NCBI RefSeq assembly: GCF_000472965.1
Contig: NZ_AXAU01000024.1
Location: 1 to 64,000, forward strand
DNA: 64,000 nt
Reading direction: 5' to 3'
Origin: Bradyrhizobium murdochi
GTDB lineage: Bacteria > Pseudomonadota > Alphaproteobacteria > Rhizobiales > Xanthobacteraceae
The notes under the pieces were generated by a model. That model did no database searches. It saw nothing but the letters and a program-made list of their open reading frames with translations, and was not told where the DNA came from. Both the position numbers and the translations under genes were made by a program. This document shows positions 32,589 through 41,090 of the stretch, in pieces (positions within the stretch are counted from its first letter, which is position 1; each line of letters begins with the position of its first letter).

Positions 32589-35021
32589 ATGGGCGTACGC
32601 GTACTGGTGATCGGGACAATCTCACTGTGCCTGGTTCCCGGGATCGACCGTGCCGAGGCCCAAACCGCATCTGGCGAGAGTGAGGTCTTGCCCGCCATCG
32701 AGGTAGTCGCCCCGCCGACATCAGCCAGACCAGCGGCCAGACCAGCCCGCGGCACTACCGCACCTCGAGCCACCCGAAATGTGCGCAGGGTCTATGTTTA
32801 CCCGACCGCGCCTACGCCGACGGCGCGATCGGGAATGGATGTCGATAAGGTACCGGCAGCGATCAATGCGGTTGGAGCCGGGCAGATTGCGCGCACGGGC
32901 TCGCTGAACGTCGCAGATGCACTACAGCAACAGGTGCCGGGTATCATCATCAGTGATACGACCGGAAATCCCTTTATGCCCGACGTACAATTTCGAGGTT
33001 TCGTTGCATCTCCGGTCTCAGGGACTCCCCAGGGACTGGCGGTTTACCAGAACGGCATGCGCATTAACGAAGCGTTCGGCGATACCGTCCATTGGGACTT
33101 GATCCCGACCGCCGCAATCAGGTCGGTCACCGTCGTAACCAACAACCCCGCGTTCGGCCTCAACGCGCTCGGCGGAGCTGTCAACGTATTGATGAAGGAC
33201 GGTTTCAATTATCAAGGCGCTGAAATCAATACGATGGGCGGATCTTTCGGACGGATCCAGAGCTCGGCACAGTATGGCAAGCAGATCGACAATTTTTCCG
33301 TTTATGGCGCGCTCGAGGGCGTGCGTGACAATGGCTATCGCAACTTCTCGGAGTCGGCGATTCGCCGGTTTTACGGCGATGTCGGCTACCGGACCGACAG
33401 CAGCGAATTTCACCTCAACGTGGGCGTCGCCAAGAACAATTTCGGCGCGGCGGCGGCCGTTCCGGTCGAACTGCTCCAGAGATATTGGGGGGCGACCTAT
33501 ACGACGCCGCAGACTCACGACAACCGCGTTGCTTACGCCAATCTGACCGGAAAGGTCGAGGTGACGCCGACCTGGACGATCGAAGGCTCGGCGCGCGTCC
33601 GGGCATTCCGGCAGAAGACGGTGGACGGAAACCCGACCGAGACGGAGCCGTGTGCCGCCGATCCGGGGCTGCTTTGCTTCAACGACGATGACGTGCCAGC
33701 AAATGGCCTTAACGGCGTCCAACTCGCAAATCCGTTCCCTGACACGGCGGTGTTAGGGCAGATCGACCGGACAACAACCCGTTCGACGACGACTGGCGCG
33801 ACCCTGCAGGCCACCAACACCGACCAGTTGTTCGGACATAACAACCAGTTCATGGTTGGCGCCAGTTTCGACTCCGGCGTTACCCGCTTCGGGGCCAGCG
33901 CGGAACTAGGCACGATCGGCTCGAACTACGTCGTCAGCGGCAGTGGCATATTTCTCGGGCGGTCTGGCGAGCCTGTATCCATCGGCCCGGTCTCGCTCCG
34001 CGCCACCAACCAGTACACCGGCCTCTATGCACTCGACACATTCGACGTGACGGACGCGTTTTCAATCTCGGGCGGCGGCCGATTCAACTATGCAAACATC
34101 GTCCTTCAGGATCTGATCGGCACCGACCTCAACGGCAACCACACGTTCAGTCGCTTCAATCCGATGATCGGCGGCACCTACAAGGTTACGCCAGAACTGA
34201 CGGCTTACGCCGGGTATTCTGAAGCCAATCGCGCGCCGACCCCGTTGGAACTCGCATGCGCCGATCCTGCGCGCCCCTGTCTCATCGCGGCCTTCCTGAT
34301 CGCGGACCCGCCGCTGAAGCAGGTTGTGTCTCGCACCGTTGAGGCGGGCTTCCGCGGCACCAAGGAGCTGAATATCGGAACGCTCGGATGGAAGGTTGGC
34401 GCGTTCCGCGCGACCAATGCTGATGACATCCTGGCGATTCCCAGTCCGGAGTTGCAGGGATTTGGCTATTTCCAGAACGTAGGCAGGACACGGCGCCAGG
34501 GCATCGAGGCTCAGGTCAATCTGACGTCGAAGACGCTGCAACTCTATGCCAGCTATGCCCTCGTGGATGCGCGCTTCCTCGACGCCCTGCAGATCGGCTC
34601 CAATAGCCCGTTCGCCGTGGACGGTGTAGTTCAGGTCCTGCCGGGCAATCGAATTCCGGCGATACCTCGCAACCGGGTAAAGGTTGGCATCGATTATTCG
34701 GTCACCGACGCCTTCAAGGTCGGCGGCGATGCATTGTTCGTCGGCAGCCAGTATTTTGTCGGCGATGAATCTAATCAGGCAGCGCGGCTGCCAGGGTATT
34801 CCGTTTTCAACGTGCACGCCTCGTATCAGATCAACAAGACGTTCCAGCTCTACGGCCGCATCGACAACATCCTTGACAGCCGCTATGCGGTTTACGGGAC
34901 GTTCTTCGAGACCGGTGACGTGCCCAATTTCACCAACGGCGGCGCGGATTTTACCGACGCCCGTTCGGTCAGTCCGGCTCGGCCGCGCGCCTTTTACGCG
35001 GGCCTGAAGGCAACTTTCTAG
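32589..35021 (+). CDS. TonB-dependent outer-membrane receptor (LutH-type candidate)
   Basis: An 810-residue outer-membrane receptor with a signal (MGVRVLVIGTISLCLVPGIDR, cleaved after EAQ), a Pro/Ala/Arg-rich spacer to about residue 80, a plug domain (ALQQQVPGIIISD, GMRINEAFGDTVHWDLIP), and a beta-barrel ending in AFYAGLKATF. Its place in the methanol island between the kinase and the xoxF block makes lanthanide or lanthanophore uptake the best guess (LutH in methylotrophs). The sequence alone does not show its ligand. It starts 162 bases after the kinase on the same strand. Confidence 0.85.
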   Translation: MGVRVLVIGTISLCLVPGIDRAEAQTASGESEVLPAIEVVAPPTSARPAARPARGTTAPRATRNVRRVYVYPTAPTPTARSGMDVDKVPAAINAVGAGQIARTGSLNVADALQQQVPGIIISDTTGNPFMPDVQFRGFVASPVSGTPQGLAVYQNGMRINEAFGDTVHWDLIPTAAIRSVTVVTNNPAFGLNALGGAVNVLMKDGFNYQGAEINTMGGSFGRIQSSAQYGKQIDNFSVYGALEGVRDNGYRNFSESAIRRFYGDVGYRTDSSEFHLNVGVAKNNFGAAAAVPVELLQRYWGATYTTPQTHDNRVAYANLTGKVEVTPTWTIEGSARVRAFRQKTVDGNPTETEPCAADPGLLCFNDDDVPANGLNGVQLANPFPDTAVLGQIDRTTTRSTTTGATLQATNTDQLFGHNNQFMVGASFDSGVTRFGASAELGTIGSNYVVSGSGIFLGRSGEPVSIGPVSLRATNQYTGLYALDTFDVTDAFSISGGGRFNYANIVLQDLIGTDLNGNHTFSRFNPMIGGTYKVTPELTAYAGYSEANRAPTPLELACADPARPCLIAAFLIADPPLKQVVSRTVEAGFRGTKELNIGTLGWKVGAFRATNADDILAIPSPELQGFGYFQNVGRTRRQGIEAQVNLTSKTLQLYASYALVDARFLDALQIGSNSPFAVDGVVQVLPGNRIPAIPRNRVKVGIDYSVTDAFKVGGDALFVGSQYFVGDESNQAARLPGYSVFNVHASYQINKTFQLYGRIDNILDSRYAVYGTFFETGDVPNFTNGGADFTDARSVSPARPRAFYAGLKATF

Positions 35022-35048
35022 AGGACGGGAGGCGTAAAGGCGGCTCAG

Positions 35049-35088
35049 CGATGACGCGCGGCAGAGTGTTCAGCTTGCCGCGTCATCG
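35049..35088. terminator. Bidirectional hairpin between the TonB receptor and AraC genes
   Basis: CGATGACG-CG-CGGCA pairs with TGCCGCGTCATCG across a 12-base loop, with a 2-base bulge. It lies between two convergent stop codons (35021 and 35100) with no room for other genes, so it likely ends both transcripts. Confidence 0.65.
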
Positions 35089-35099
35089 GGATGCTCTCG

Positions 35100-36068
35100 T
35101 CAGGAAACATCCGGCGCCGGATCGACGCAGTGCGCCTTGTGGATCGCGGACGGAACGAAGCCAAAATGCTTCCGGAACACGCGGCTGAAGTGCGACGAAC
35201 TCGAAAAGCCCCACGAAAACGCGACATCCGTGATCGTCTTTCCGTGCTGGGTTTCCAGCTCCTGCCGGCAGTGCAGCAGTCTCGCCCGCCAGATGTAATC
35301 GCTGACGGTCATACCCTTGTCGCTGAACAGCATGTGCAGATAGCGCTTGGTGCAGCCCAATGCCGCGGAGATCTGGTCGATGCAAAGATCCGGGTCGCGC
35401 AAATGTTCGCGGATGAAGGCCTGCGCGCGAATGTACATCGCTTCGGGACCGACGCGATCGAACATCGTGTCGGCCTCGCGCAGCGGTAACAGCAAGAGAT
35501 CGATGAGCGAATCGGCGACGCCGATGGCGTTGTGAGGCGACAGTCTCTTTGCTTCATCAAACGCGGTGTGCACGAAGTCATAGGCGATGCGGCCGGTGCC
35601 GTTGCGCGCGGATAGCTTGCAAGGCAACATCTTCGCCGTCCGGAAGCCGCGTTCGTGGAGCAGCTCCTTCGGGACGATAACGACCTCGTGCCGGGTCAAT
35701 GAGGGGCTCACGATCGTGTGCGGACAGGAGACGTCATAGGCAAGACAATCGCCAGGCATGATATCGATGCGGCGGCCGTTCTGTTCGAAATGCGAGATGC
35801 CGTAGGTCTGGAACAGTATCTTGACGTAGGGATGTTCGCTCAGCTTTGTGCCCGAGATCGTATGCGCGATACGATGTTGGCTCGCCTCGATCTGACAAAG
35901 TTTGAGCTGCGAGACGGTGGTGTAATTTATCCGCCCCTCCAGCGAGGAACCTTCCAGCGGATCGACATCAAACTGGCCACATAGATCGGTCAGTGCATCT
36001 GACCAAGTTTGGATCTGCTTTTTCGGCGCTAACCCGGAAGTGCTGAGTGAACGAACTGTGTCAGACAT
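35100..36068 (-). CDS. AraC-family regulator (FeaR-like) beside xoxF
   Basis: A 322-residue regulator. The N-terminal cupin-like ligand domain (AraC_binding_2/FeaR type; residues about 30-190) and a C-terminal double helix-turn-helix (DQISAALGCTKRYLHMLF and TITDVAFSWGFSSSSHFSRV) are visible. It is divergent from xoxF with a 419-base gap that contains a 21-bp-period direct repeat at 36355-36390, the usual layout of an AraC-type site. It is therefore a strong candidate for a xoxF regulator. The inducer is unknown; a methanol-oxidation intermediate or lanthanide signal is conceivable. Confidence 0.85.
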   Translation of the reverse strand: MSDTVRSLSTSGLAPKKQIQTWSDALTDLCGQFDVDPLEGSSLEGRINYTTVSQLKLCQIEASQHRIAHTISGTKLSEHPYVKILFQTYGISHFEQNGRRIDIMPGDCLAYDVSCPHTIVSPSLTRHEVVIVPKELLHERGFRTAKMLPCKLSARNGTGRIAYDFVHTAFDEAKRLSPHNAIGVADSLIDLLLLPLREADTMFDRVGPEAMYIRAQAFIREHLRDPDLCIDQISAALGCTKRYLHMLFSDKGMTVSDYIWRARLLHCRQELETQHGKTITDVAFSWGFSSSSHFSRVFRKHFGFVPSAIHKAHCVDPAPDVS

Positions 36069-36258
36069 TGCCCAGCCACCGATTTGAGAACAGGCTGCAA
36101 CCCCCGCCGAGGCGTCGGTCAGATGGTCGCGACATTTAGCCCCAATTTAGGCAGTCCTCAGGGAAGCGCGCAGATTCTTACCAATATCCCTTTGACAATC
36201 CTCCAACTTAGTTTCGGCGGCGTCAAGGGAAACCTAGACCGAGAGTCGCGCTGGGAAG

Positions 36259-36299
36259 GCCGTGGGAACACGTCCACGGCATGATGCTTCGCAGCATCA
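36259..36299 (+). repeat. Two adjacent hairpins in the xoxF upstream region
   Basis: GCCGTGG (36259-36265) pairs with CCACGGC (36274-36280) around an 8-base loop, and TGATGC (36282-36287) pairs with GCATCA (36294-36299) around TTCGCA. The two lie 2 bases apart and about 190 bases upstream of xoxF. Whether they are transcribed is unknown. Confidence 0.45.
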
Positions 36300-36354
36300 C
36301 GGCAGCGCCGAGCCGAACAGCGTGCCAGCGCGAAATTAAAAAATTCAGTTGGGT

Positions 36355-36390
36355 TTCGCTATTGAGCAAACGCGCTTCGCTCTTGGGCAA
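36355..36390 (+). promoter_or_regulatory. Direct repeat with 21-bp period, candidate AraC-type operator
   Basis: TTCGCTATTGAGCAA (36355-36369) is repeated as TTCGCTCTTGGGCAA (36376-36390): 13 of 15 bases match at a spacing of exactly 21 bases, two helical turns. This is the usual geometry of AraC-family binding sites. It is 98 bases upstream of the xoxF start, and the divergent gene encodes an AraC-family protein. Confidence 0.6.
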
Positions 36391-36487
36391 GTTTCCCATC
36401 TCCGGACGGGATAGGAATAGGGACCAATAATGGAAGAATGGGCCGTTTCGGCGGAAACCCAAAACTCGTATCCTGGAGGAAACCACT

Positions 36488-38293
36488 ATGCGCAAGGTGC
36501 TATCCGTAGCCTGTCTTGGCGCTATGGCGACATTCGTTGTCGGCGTCGCATACGCCAACGAAGAACTGATCAAGATGTCGCAGAACCCAAAGGACTGGGT
36601 GCAGCCGGCCGGCGACTACGCCAATACACGCTACTCGAAGCTTAACCAGATCAACGCATCCAATGTCGGCAAGCTCCAGGTCGCCTGGACCTTCTCGACC
36701 GGCGTGCTGCGCGGCCATGAGGGCGGGCCGCTCATCATCGGCAACATGATGTACGTCCACACGCCGTTCCCGAATAAGGTCTATGCTCTTGACCTTTCGC
36801 AGGATAACAAAATCGTCTGGAAGTACGAGCCGAAGCAGGATCCGAACGTCATTCCGGTGATGTGCTGCGACACGGTGAATCGCGGCGTGGCCTATGGCGA
36901 CGGCAAGATATTCCTGCACCAGGCAGATACCACGCTGGTTGCGCTGGATGCCAAGACCGGCAAGGTCGAATGGAGCGCGAAGAACGGCGATCCCGCCAAG
37001 GGCGAGACCGGCACCTCCTCGCCGCTCGTCGTCAAGGACAAGGTCCTGATCGGTATCTCCGGCGGTGAATTCGGCGTGCAGTGCCATGTCACCGCGTTTG
37101 ATCTCAAGTCGGGCAAACAGGTGTGGCGGGCCTACTCCGTGGGACCGGACGATCAGGTCAAGGTCGACCCCGAGAAGACGACCGAGCTCGGCAAGCCGGT
37201 CGGCAAGGACTCCAGCGTCAAGACCTGGCAGGGCGACCAGTGGAAGATCGGCGGCGGCTGCACATGGGGCTGGATGTCCTATGATCCCAGTCTGAATCTT
37301 GTCTATTACGGGTCCGGAAATCCCTCTACCTGGAATCCGAAACAGCGTCCGGGCGACAACAAGTGGTCGATGACTATCTTCGCGCGCAATGCCGATACCG
37401 GCATGGCCCGCTGGGTCTATCAGATGACGCCCCATGACGAGTGGGACTATGACGGCGTCAACGAAATGATCCTCAGCGATCAGCAGATCGGCAACACGAC
37501 GCGCAAGCTGCTGACCCATTTCGACCGCAACGGTTTGGCCTACACGATGGATCGGGAAAACGGCGAACTTCTGGTCGCCGAGAAGTATGACCCGAAGGTC
37601 AACTGGACCACCGGCGTCGACATGAACAAGAGCTCGCCGACTTATGGTCGTCCCAAGGTCGTCGATCAGTATTCGACGGAGAAGGGCGGCGAGGACAAGA
37701 ACACCAAAGGTATCTGCCCGGCCGCGCTCGGCACCAAGGACCAGCAGCCGGCAGCCTACTCGCCCGATACGCAACTGTTCTATGTTCCGACCAACCACGT
37801 CTGCATGGACTATGAGCCGTTCAAGGTGAGCTACACCGCGGGTCAGCCCTATGTCGGCGCGACGCTCTCGATGTATCCGCCCCAAGGCGAAAGCCATATG
37901 GGCAACTTCATCGCCTGGGACAACAAGACCGGCAAGATCGTCTGGTCGAACAAGGAGCAGTTCTCGGTGTGGTCGGGAGCGCTCGCGACGGCTGGCGGCG
38001 TGGTGTTCTACGGAACGCTGGAGGGCTTCCTGAAGGCGGTCGACGCCAAGACCGGCAAGGAGCTCTACAAGTTCAAGACTCCGTCCGGCATTATCGGCAA
38101 CGTCACGACCTATGAGCAGGGCGGCAGGCAGTATGTGGCCGTGCTGTCCGGCGTCGGCGGCTGGGCGGGTATCGGCCTTGCCGCAGGTCTGACTGATCCG
38201 ACTGCGGGCCTCGGTGCCGTCGGTGGCTATGCCGCGCTGAGCAACTATACCGCGCTCGGTGGCACGCTCACCGTGTTCGCGCTGCCGCAGTAA
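36488..38293 (+). CDS. xoxF: Lanthanide-dependent methanol dehydrogenase XoxF
   Basis: A 601-residue PQQ enzyme that oxidises methanol to formaldehyde in the periplasm. The signal is MRKVLSVACLGAMATFVVGVAYA. Key residues in precursor numbering: Glu194 (SGGEFG), Asn278 (GSGNPS), and Asp320/Asp322 (HDEWDYDGVNE). The second Asp is the marker of lanthanide-binding XoxF, where calcium-type MxaF has Ala. The vicinal cysteines are Cys126-Cys127 (VMCCDTV). The beta-propeller blades (W-motifs) run through the protein. TGGAGGAA lies upstream. xoxG, frmA and gfa follow. No mxaF or mxaI is present. Confidence 0.96.
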   Translation: MRKVLSVACLGAMATFVVGVAYANEELIKMSQNPKDWVQPAGDYANTRYSKLNQINASNVGKLQVAWTFSTGVLRGHEGGPLIIGNMMYVHTPFPNKVYALDLSQDNKIVWKYEPKQDPNVIPVMCCDTVNRGVAYGDGKIFLHQADTTLVALDAKTGKVEWSAKNGDPAKGETGTSSPLVVKDKVLIGISGGEFGVQCHVTAFDLKSGKQVWRAYSVGPDDQVKVDPEKTTELGKPVGKDSSVKTWQGDQWKIGGGCTWGWMSYDPSLNLVYYGSGNPSTWNPKQRPGDNKWSMTIFARNADTGMARWVYQMTPHDEWDYDGVNEMILSDQQIGNTTRKLLTHFDRNGLAYTMDRENGELLVAEKYDPKVNWTTGVDMNKSSPTYGRPKVVDQYSTEKGGEDKNTKGICPAALGTKDQQPAAYSPDTQLFYVPTNHVCMDYEPFKVSYTAGQPYVGATLSMYPPQGESHMGNFIAWDNKTGKIVWSNKEQFSVWSGALATAGGVVFYGTLEGFLKAVDAKTGKELYKFKTPSGIIGNVTTYEQGGRQYVAVLSGVGGWAGIGLAAGLTDPTAGLGAVGGYAALSNYTALGGTLTVFALPQ

Positions 38294-38298
38294 AGCAG

Positions 38299-38343
38299 GA
38301 CCACTACGTCCGGCGCGTGGCTCGTTCCACGCGCCGGTTGGTC
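38299..38343 (+). repeat. Intercistronic hairpin between xoxF and xoxG
   Basis: CCGGCGCGTGG (38310-38320) pairs perfectly with CCACGCGCCGG (38327-38337) around CTCGTT; outer bases GACCA and TGGTC also pair. It starts after the xoxF stop and ends 25 bases before the xoxG start. A likely stabiliser of the xoxF message or partial terminator that lowers xoxG relative to xoxF. Confidence 0.75.
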
Positions 38344-38368
38344 TGCATCTGACATCAAGGATGAACAC

Positions 38369-38869
38369 TTGCGTAAAATCTGGTTGATTGCGGCCACTCT
38401 CACGCTGGTGGCGCCGGGAACGATTGCCTTCGCTGCGGATGATGCTGCCGCGGTCAAGACCGAGGACGGTAAGTATTTCGACAAGGAAGGAAACCCGACC
38501 TACAAAGTCGGGGCCGATGGCACGGTCGATTGGTACACCTACTCCGGATACCGTCGCTATCATTCCGAATGCCATGTCTGCCATGGCCCTGACGGGATGG
38601 GATCGACCTATGCGCCGGCGTTACAGGATTCGCTGAAGACGATGAGCTATGGCGACTTCGTCTCGGTCGTCGCGAGCGGCCGCAAGAGCGGCAATTCCGT
38701 CATGCCAGCCCTCGGCGACAACCCCAATGTCGCCTGCTACATGGACGACCTTTATGTGTATCTGCGCGCCCGCGCCCATGACGCCGTTGGGCGCGTCCGC
38801 CCTGCCAAGAAGGAAGACAAGCCCGACGCGTACACCGAGACGGAAAAGTCCTGCATGGGAGCCAAATGA
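38369..38869 (+). CDS. xoxG: Cytochrome c XoxG, electron acceptor of XoxF
   Basis: A 166-residue exported mono-heme cytochrome c that takes electrons from XoxF and passes them towards an oxidase. It has a signal (MRKIWLIAATLTLVAPGTIAFA), heme motif CHVCH (in SECHVCHGPDG), and a likely axial Met in SVMPALG. The start is TTG, eight bases after AAGG; the nearby ATG at 38361 is out of frame and gives only a very short peptide. A strong hairpin precedes it. The C-terminal part (AKKEDKPDAYTETEKSCMGAK) carries a cysteine beyond the heme. Confidence 0.9.
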   Translation: MRKIWLIAATLTLVAPGTIAFAADDAAAVKTEDGKYFDKEGNPTYKVGADGTVDWYTYSGYRRYHSECHVCHGPDGMGSTYAPALQDSLKTMSYGDFVSVVASGRKSGNSVMPALGDNPNVACYMDDLYVYLRARAHDAVGRVRPAKKEDKPDAYTETEKSCMGAK

Positions 38870-38942
38870 TCATGCCGAACATGCGAGGGGCGCGTCCTGG
38901 TACATCCGTGCGGCGACTTGAAAAGCCAATGTGGAGTTTACA

Positions 38943-40049
38943 ATGAAGACCCGCGCTGCTGTCGCATTCGAAGCCAAGAAGCCTCTTGAAATCGTCGAGG
39001 TCGATCTGGAAGGCCCGAAGGCCGGTGAAGTCCTCGTCGAAATAAAAGCGACCGGAATCTGCCACACCGACGCCTACACGCTCGATGGATTCGATAGCGA
39101 AGGAATCTTTCCTTCGATACTCGGTCACGAGGGCGCGGGCATCGTTCGCGAAGTCGGGCCGGGCGTGACGTCGGTCAAGGCCGGCGATCACGTGATTCCG
39201 CTCTACACGCCGGAATGCCGCCAGTGCAAAAGCTGCCTGAGCGGCAAGACCAACCTTTGCACGGCTATCCGCGCAACGCAGGGGAAGGGCGTGATGCCGG
39301 ACGGCACCTCGCGCTTCAGCTATCAGGGCAAGCCGATCTTCCACTACATGGGCTGCTCGACGTTTTCGAACTTTACCGTGCTGCCGGAGATCGCGGTGGC
39401 AAAGATCCGCGAGGACGCGCCCTTCGACAAGAGTTGCTACATCGGTTGCGGGGTGACGACGGGCGTTGGCGCCGTGGTCAACACCGCCAAGGTGACGCCG
39501 GGCGCCAACGTCGTCGTGTTCGGTCTCGGCGGCATCGGCCTCAATGTCATCCAGGGCGCGAAGATGGTGGGCGCTGACAAGATCGTCGGCGTCGACGTCA
39601 ACGATTCCAAGGAGGATTGGGGCCGCCGTTTCGGCATGACCCATTTCGTCAACCCGACCAAGGTCAGCGATATCGTCCAGCATCTGGTCGGGCTCACCGA
39701 CGGCGGCGCCGATTACACCTTCGACTGCACCGGAAACACCGGCGTGATGCGACAGGCCCTCGAAGCGTGCCATCGCGGCTGGGGCGTCTCGGTCATTATC
39801 GGGGTCGCGGAGGCCGGCAAGGAAATCGCCACCCGGCCGTTCCAACTCGTGACCGGCCGCGTCTGGAAGGGCACCGCGTTTGGTGGCGCGCGCGGCCGCA
39901 CGGACGTGCCGAAAATCGTCGACTGGTACATGAACGGAAAAATCGAGATCGATCCGATGATCACGCATGTCCTCAAGCTTGAGGAGATCAACAAGGGATT
40001 CGACCTCATGCACGAAGGCAAGTCGATCCGTTCGGTTGTCGTATTCTGA
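38943..40049 (+). CDS. frmA: S-(hydroxymethyl)glutathione dehydrogenase (class III alcohol dehydrogenase)
   Basis: A 368-residue zinc enzyme that oxidises S-(hydroxymethyl)glutathione to S-formylglutathione with NAD. Catalytic zinc ligands are in GICHTDAYTLDG and HEGAG; the structural zinc loop is PECRQCKSCLSGKTNLC. The nucleotide fold is VVVFGLGGIGLNV. ATG 38943 follows GGAG by seven bases; an in-frame ATG at 38931 is less favoured. It lies between xoxG and gfa and is the second step of formaldehyde oxidation. Length is standard for the class (about 370). Confidence 0.96.
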   Translation: MKTRAAVAFEAKKPLEIVEVDLEGPKAGEVLVEIKATGICHTDAYTLDGFDSEGIFPSILGHEGAGIVREVGPGVTSVKAGDHVIPLYTPECRQCKSCLSGKTNLCTAIRATQGKGVMPDGTSRFSYQGKPIFHYMGCSTFSNFTVLPEIAVAKIREDAPFDKSCYIGCGVTTGVGAVVNTAKVTPGANVVVFGLGGIGLNVIQGAKMVGADKIVGVDVNDSKEDWGRRFGMTHFVNPTKVSDIVQHLVGLTDGGADYTFDCTGNTGVMRQALEACHRGWGVSVIIGVAEAGKEIATRPFQLVTGRVWKGTAFGGARGRTDVPKIVDWYMNGKIEIDPMITHVLKLEEINKGFDLMHEGKSIRSVVVF

Positions 40050-40083
40050 ATCGGGGAACTTCAAGCACAAGGAGGATAGGCTT

Positions 40084-40653
40084 ATGACTGTTCATATCCA
40101 CCCATCGATTGACAGCGGCGTAAAGCAGGGCACTGGCAACTTCGCCGGCGGCACCCTGGTCTGCAAATGCAAAGACAAGCCGGTCAAGGTCGCCATCACG
40201 GGCGACGTGGCCCACAACCACGCCTGCGGCTGTACCAAATGCTGGAAGCCCGAAGGTGCGATCTTCTCCATTGTCGCCGTCGTCCCGCGCGACAATGTGA
40301 AAGTAGTCGAGAACGGCGACAAGCTGCAGATCGTCGATTCGGCGGCGGCAATTCAACGTTATGCCTGCAAGGCCTGCGGTACGCATATGTACGGCCGGAT
40401 CGAGAACACGGGGCATCCGTTCTACGGGCTCGACTTCATCCATCCCGAACTGTTCCAGGAAGCCGGATGGGCAGCTCCTGGGTTTGCCGCGTTCGTGTCG
40501 TCCGTGCTCGAGTCCGGTGTTCAGCCGAGTGAGATGGATGGCATCAGGGCGCGGCTGAAGGAACTCGGACTGGAGCCGTATGATTGTCTGTCGCCACCCT
40601 TGATGGATGCGATTTCAAGCCACGTGGCCAAGTCCAAGGCCAGGGCTGCTTGA
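40084..40653 (+). CDS. gfa: S-(hydroxymethyl)glutathione synthase
   Basis: A 189-residue zinc protein that speeds the condensation of formaldehyde with glutathione. The zinc ligand cysteines are in LVCKCKD, HACGCTKCWK and YACKACGTHMYGR, the pattern of the GFA fold. A GGAGG-type ribosome-binding site (AAGGAGGATAGG) precedes ATG 40084. It follows frmA by 34 bases and completes Gfa-FrmA-FghA with fghA at 29392. Gfa may also act as a glutathione carrier rather than a true synthase; the family debate does not change the role here. Confidence 0.95.
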   Translation: MTVHIHPSIDSGVKQGTGNFAGGTLVCKCKDKPVKVAITGDVAHNHACGCTKCWKPEGAIFSIVAVVPRDNVKVVENGDKLQIVDSAAAIQRYACKACGTHMYGRIENTGHPFYGLDFIHPELFQEAGWAAPGFAAFVSSVLESGVQPSEMDGIRARLKELGLEPYDCLSPPLMDAISSHVAKSKARAA

Positions 40654-40716
40654 ACAAAGTTGCTTGAACAAGGCGGCTTGGAGCAGGCGCCGGCCCTGAA
40701 GTTCGCGCGATACCAA

Positions 40717-40750
40717 GGTTGCGCTGATGGCGGTCGCCGTCAGCGCAACC
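40717..40750 (+). terminator. Hairpin after gfa
   Basis: GGTTGCGCTGATGGCG pairs with CGCCGTCAGCGCAACC, one G-U pair only, two bases in the centre. It lies 63 bases after gfa and probably ends the xoxF-xoxG-frmA-gfa transcript. There is no T-tract, so it may stop RNA decay as well as transcription. Confidence 0.7.
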
Positions 40751-41090
40751 GCGCTCTAAGAGTACGGCGAGGCGGTCCTATGCCTTTCCGTTGGGCCGAC
40801 AGGTGAGCAGGCCTCCCGGCCTCTAGTCGTTCGGCGATCGGGCGGGCGGTGCGTCCCGCGCCTAATTCCCAGACATCGAAGTCTTCGCGCAGTCGCCATG
40901 CCGCCATGGTTGTTGCAGGGCGTGCAATCGGCCGGACTGACCGATCGTCTGATTTTTCATGCTGCGGTGCGGTGGCCTGTCGTGGCGGCTGCGATGCTGG
41001 AGGACGGACATTCCCGGGAGGTGTTGACCCATTGAGCGGTTCCCTTCTATGGACGGTGCCGACCGCATAGATGCTCGCGAGGATTCCCAG
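40751..41090. other. Gap between gfa terminator and FAH-family gene
   Basis: 340 bases with no gene I would defend. Only the GAGG ribosome-binding site before ATG 41091 stands out. The region contains GC-rich sequence without a clear repeat. Confidence 0.4.

Larger units (their letters stand above)
36069..36487. other. Divergent intergenic region between araC-type gene and xoxF
   Basis: 419 bases without a gene. It holds two adjacent small hairpins at 36259-36299, a tandem direct repeat with a 21-base period at 36355-36390 and, just before xoxF, a TGGAGGAA ribosome-binding site. A TTGACA at 36192-36197 has no good -10 partner. The region is large enough for several regulator sites and a structured leader. 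Confidence 0.6.

Noticed and set aside
36192..36197. TTGACA as the xoxF -35 box
   Set aside because: No acceptable -10 box is found 16-18 bases downstream, and the site is about 290 bases from the start codon.
36488..38293. Calcium-type MxaF identity for the methanol dehydrogenase
   Set aside because: The metal site has Asp322 after Asp320; MxaF would have Ala there. No mxaI or mxa maturation genes are present.
36500..38584. A 694-codon open frame antisense to xoxF and the xoxG start
   Set aside because: It mirrors the xoxF reading frame in GC-rich DNA and its protein has no domain features. xoxF is certain by motifs, so the antisense frame is a shadow.
38700..40070. A 456-codon open frame antisense to frmA
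   Set aside because: frmA has complete zinc motifs. The antisense protein is Arg/Asp/His-rich without family features and has no ribosome-binding site of note.
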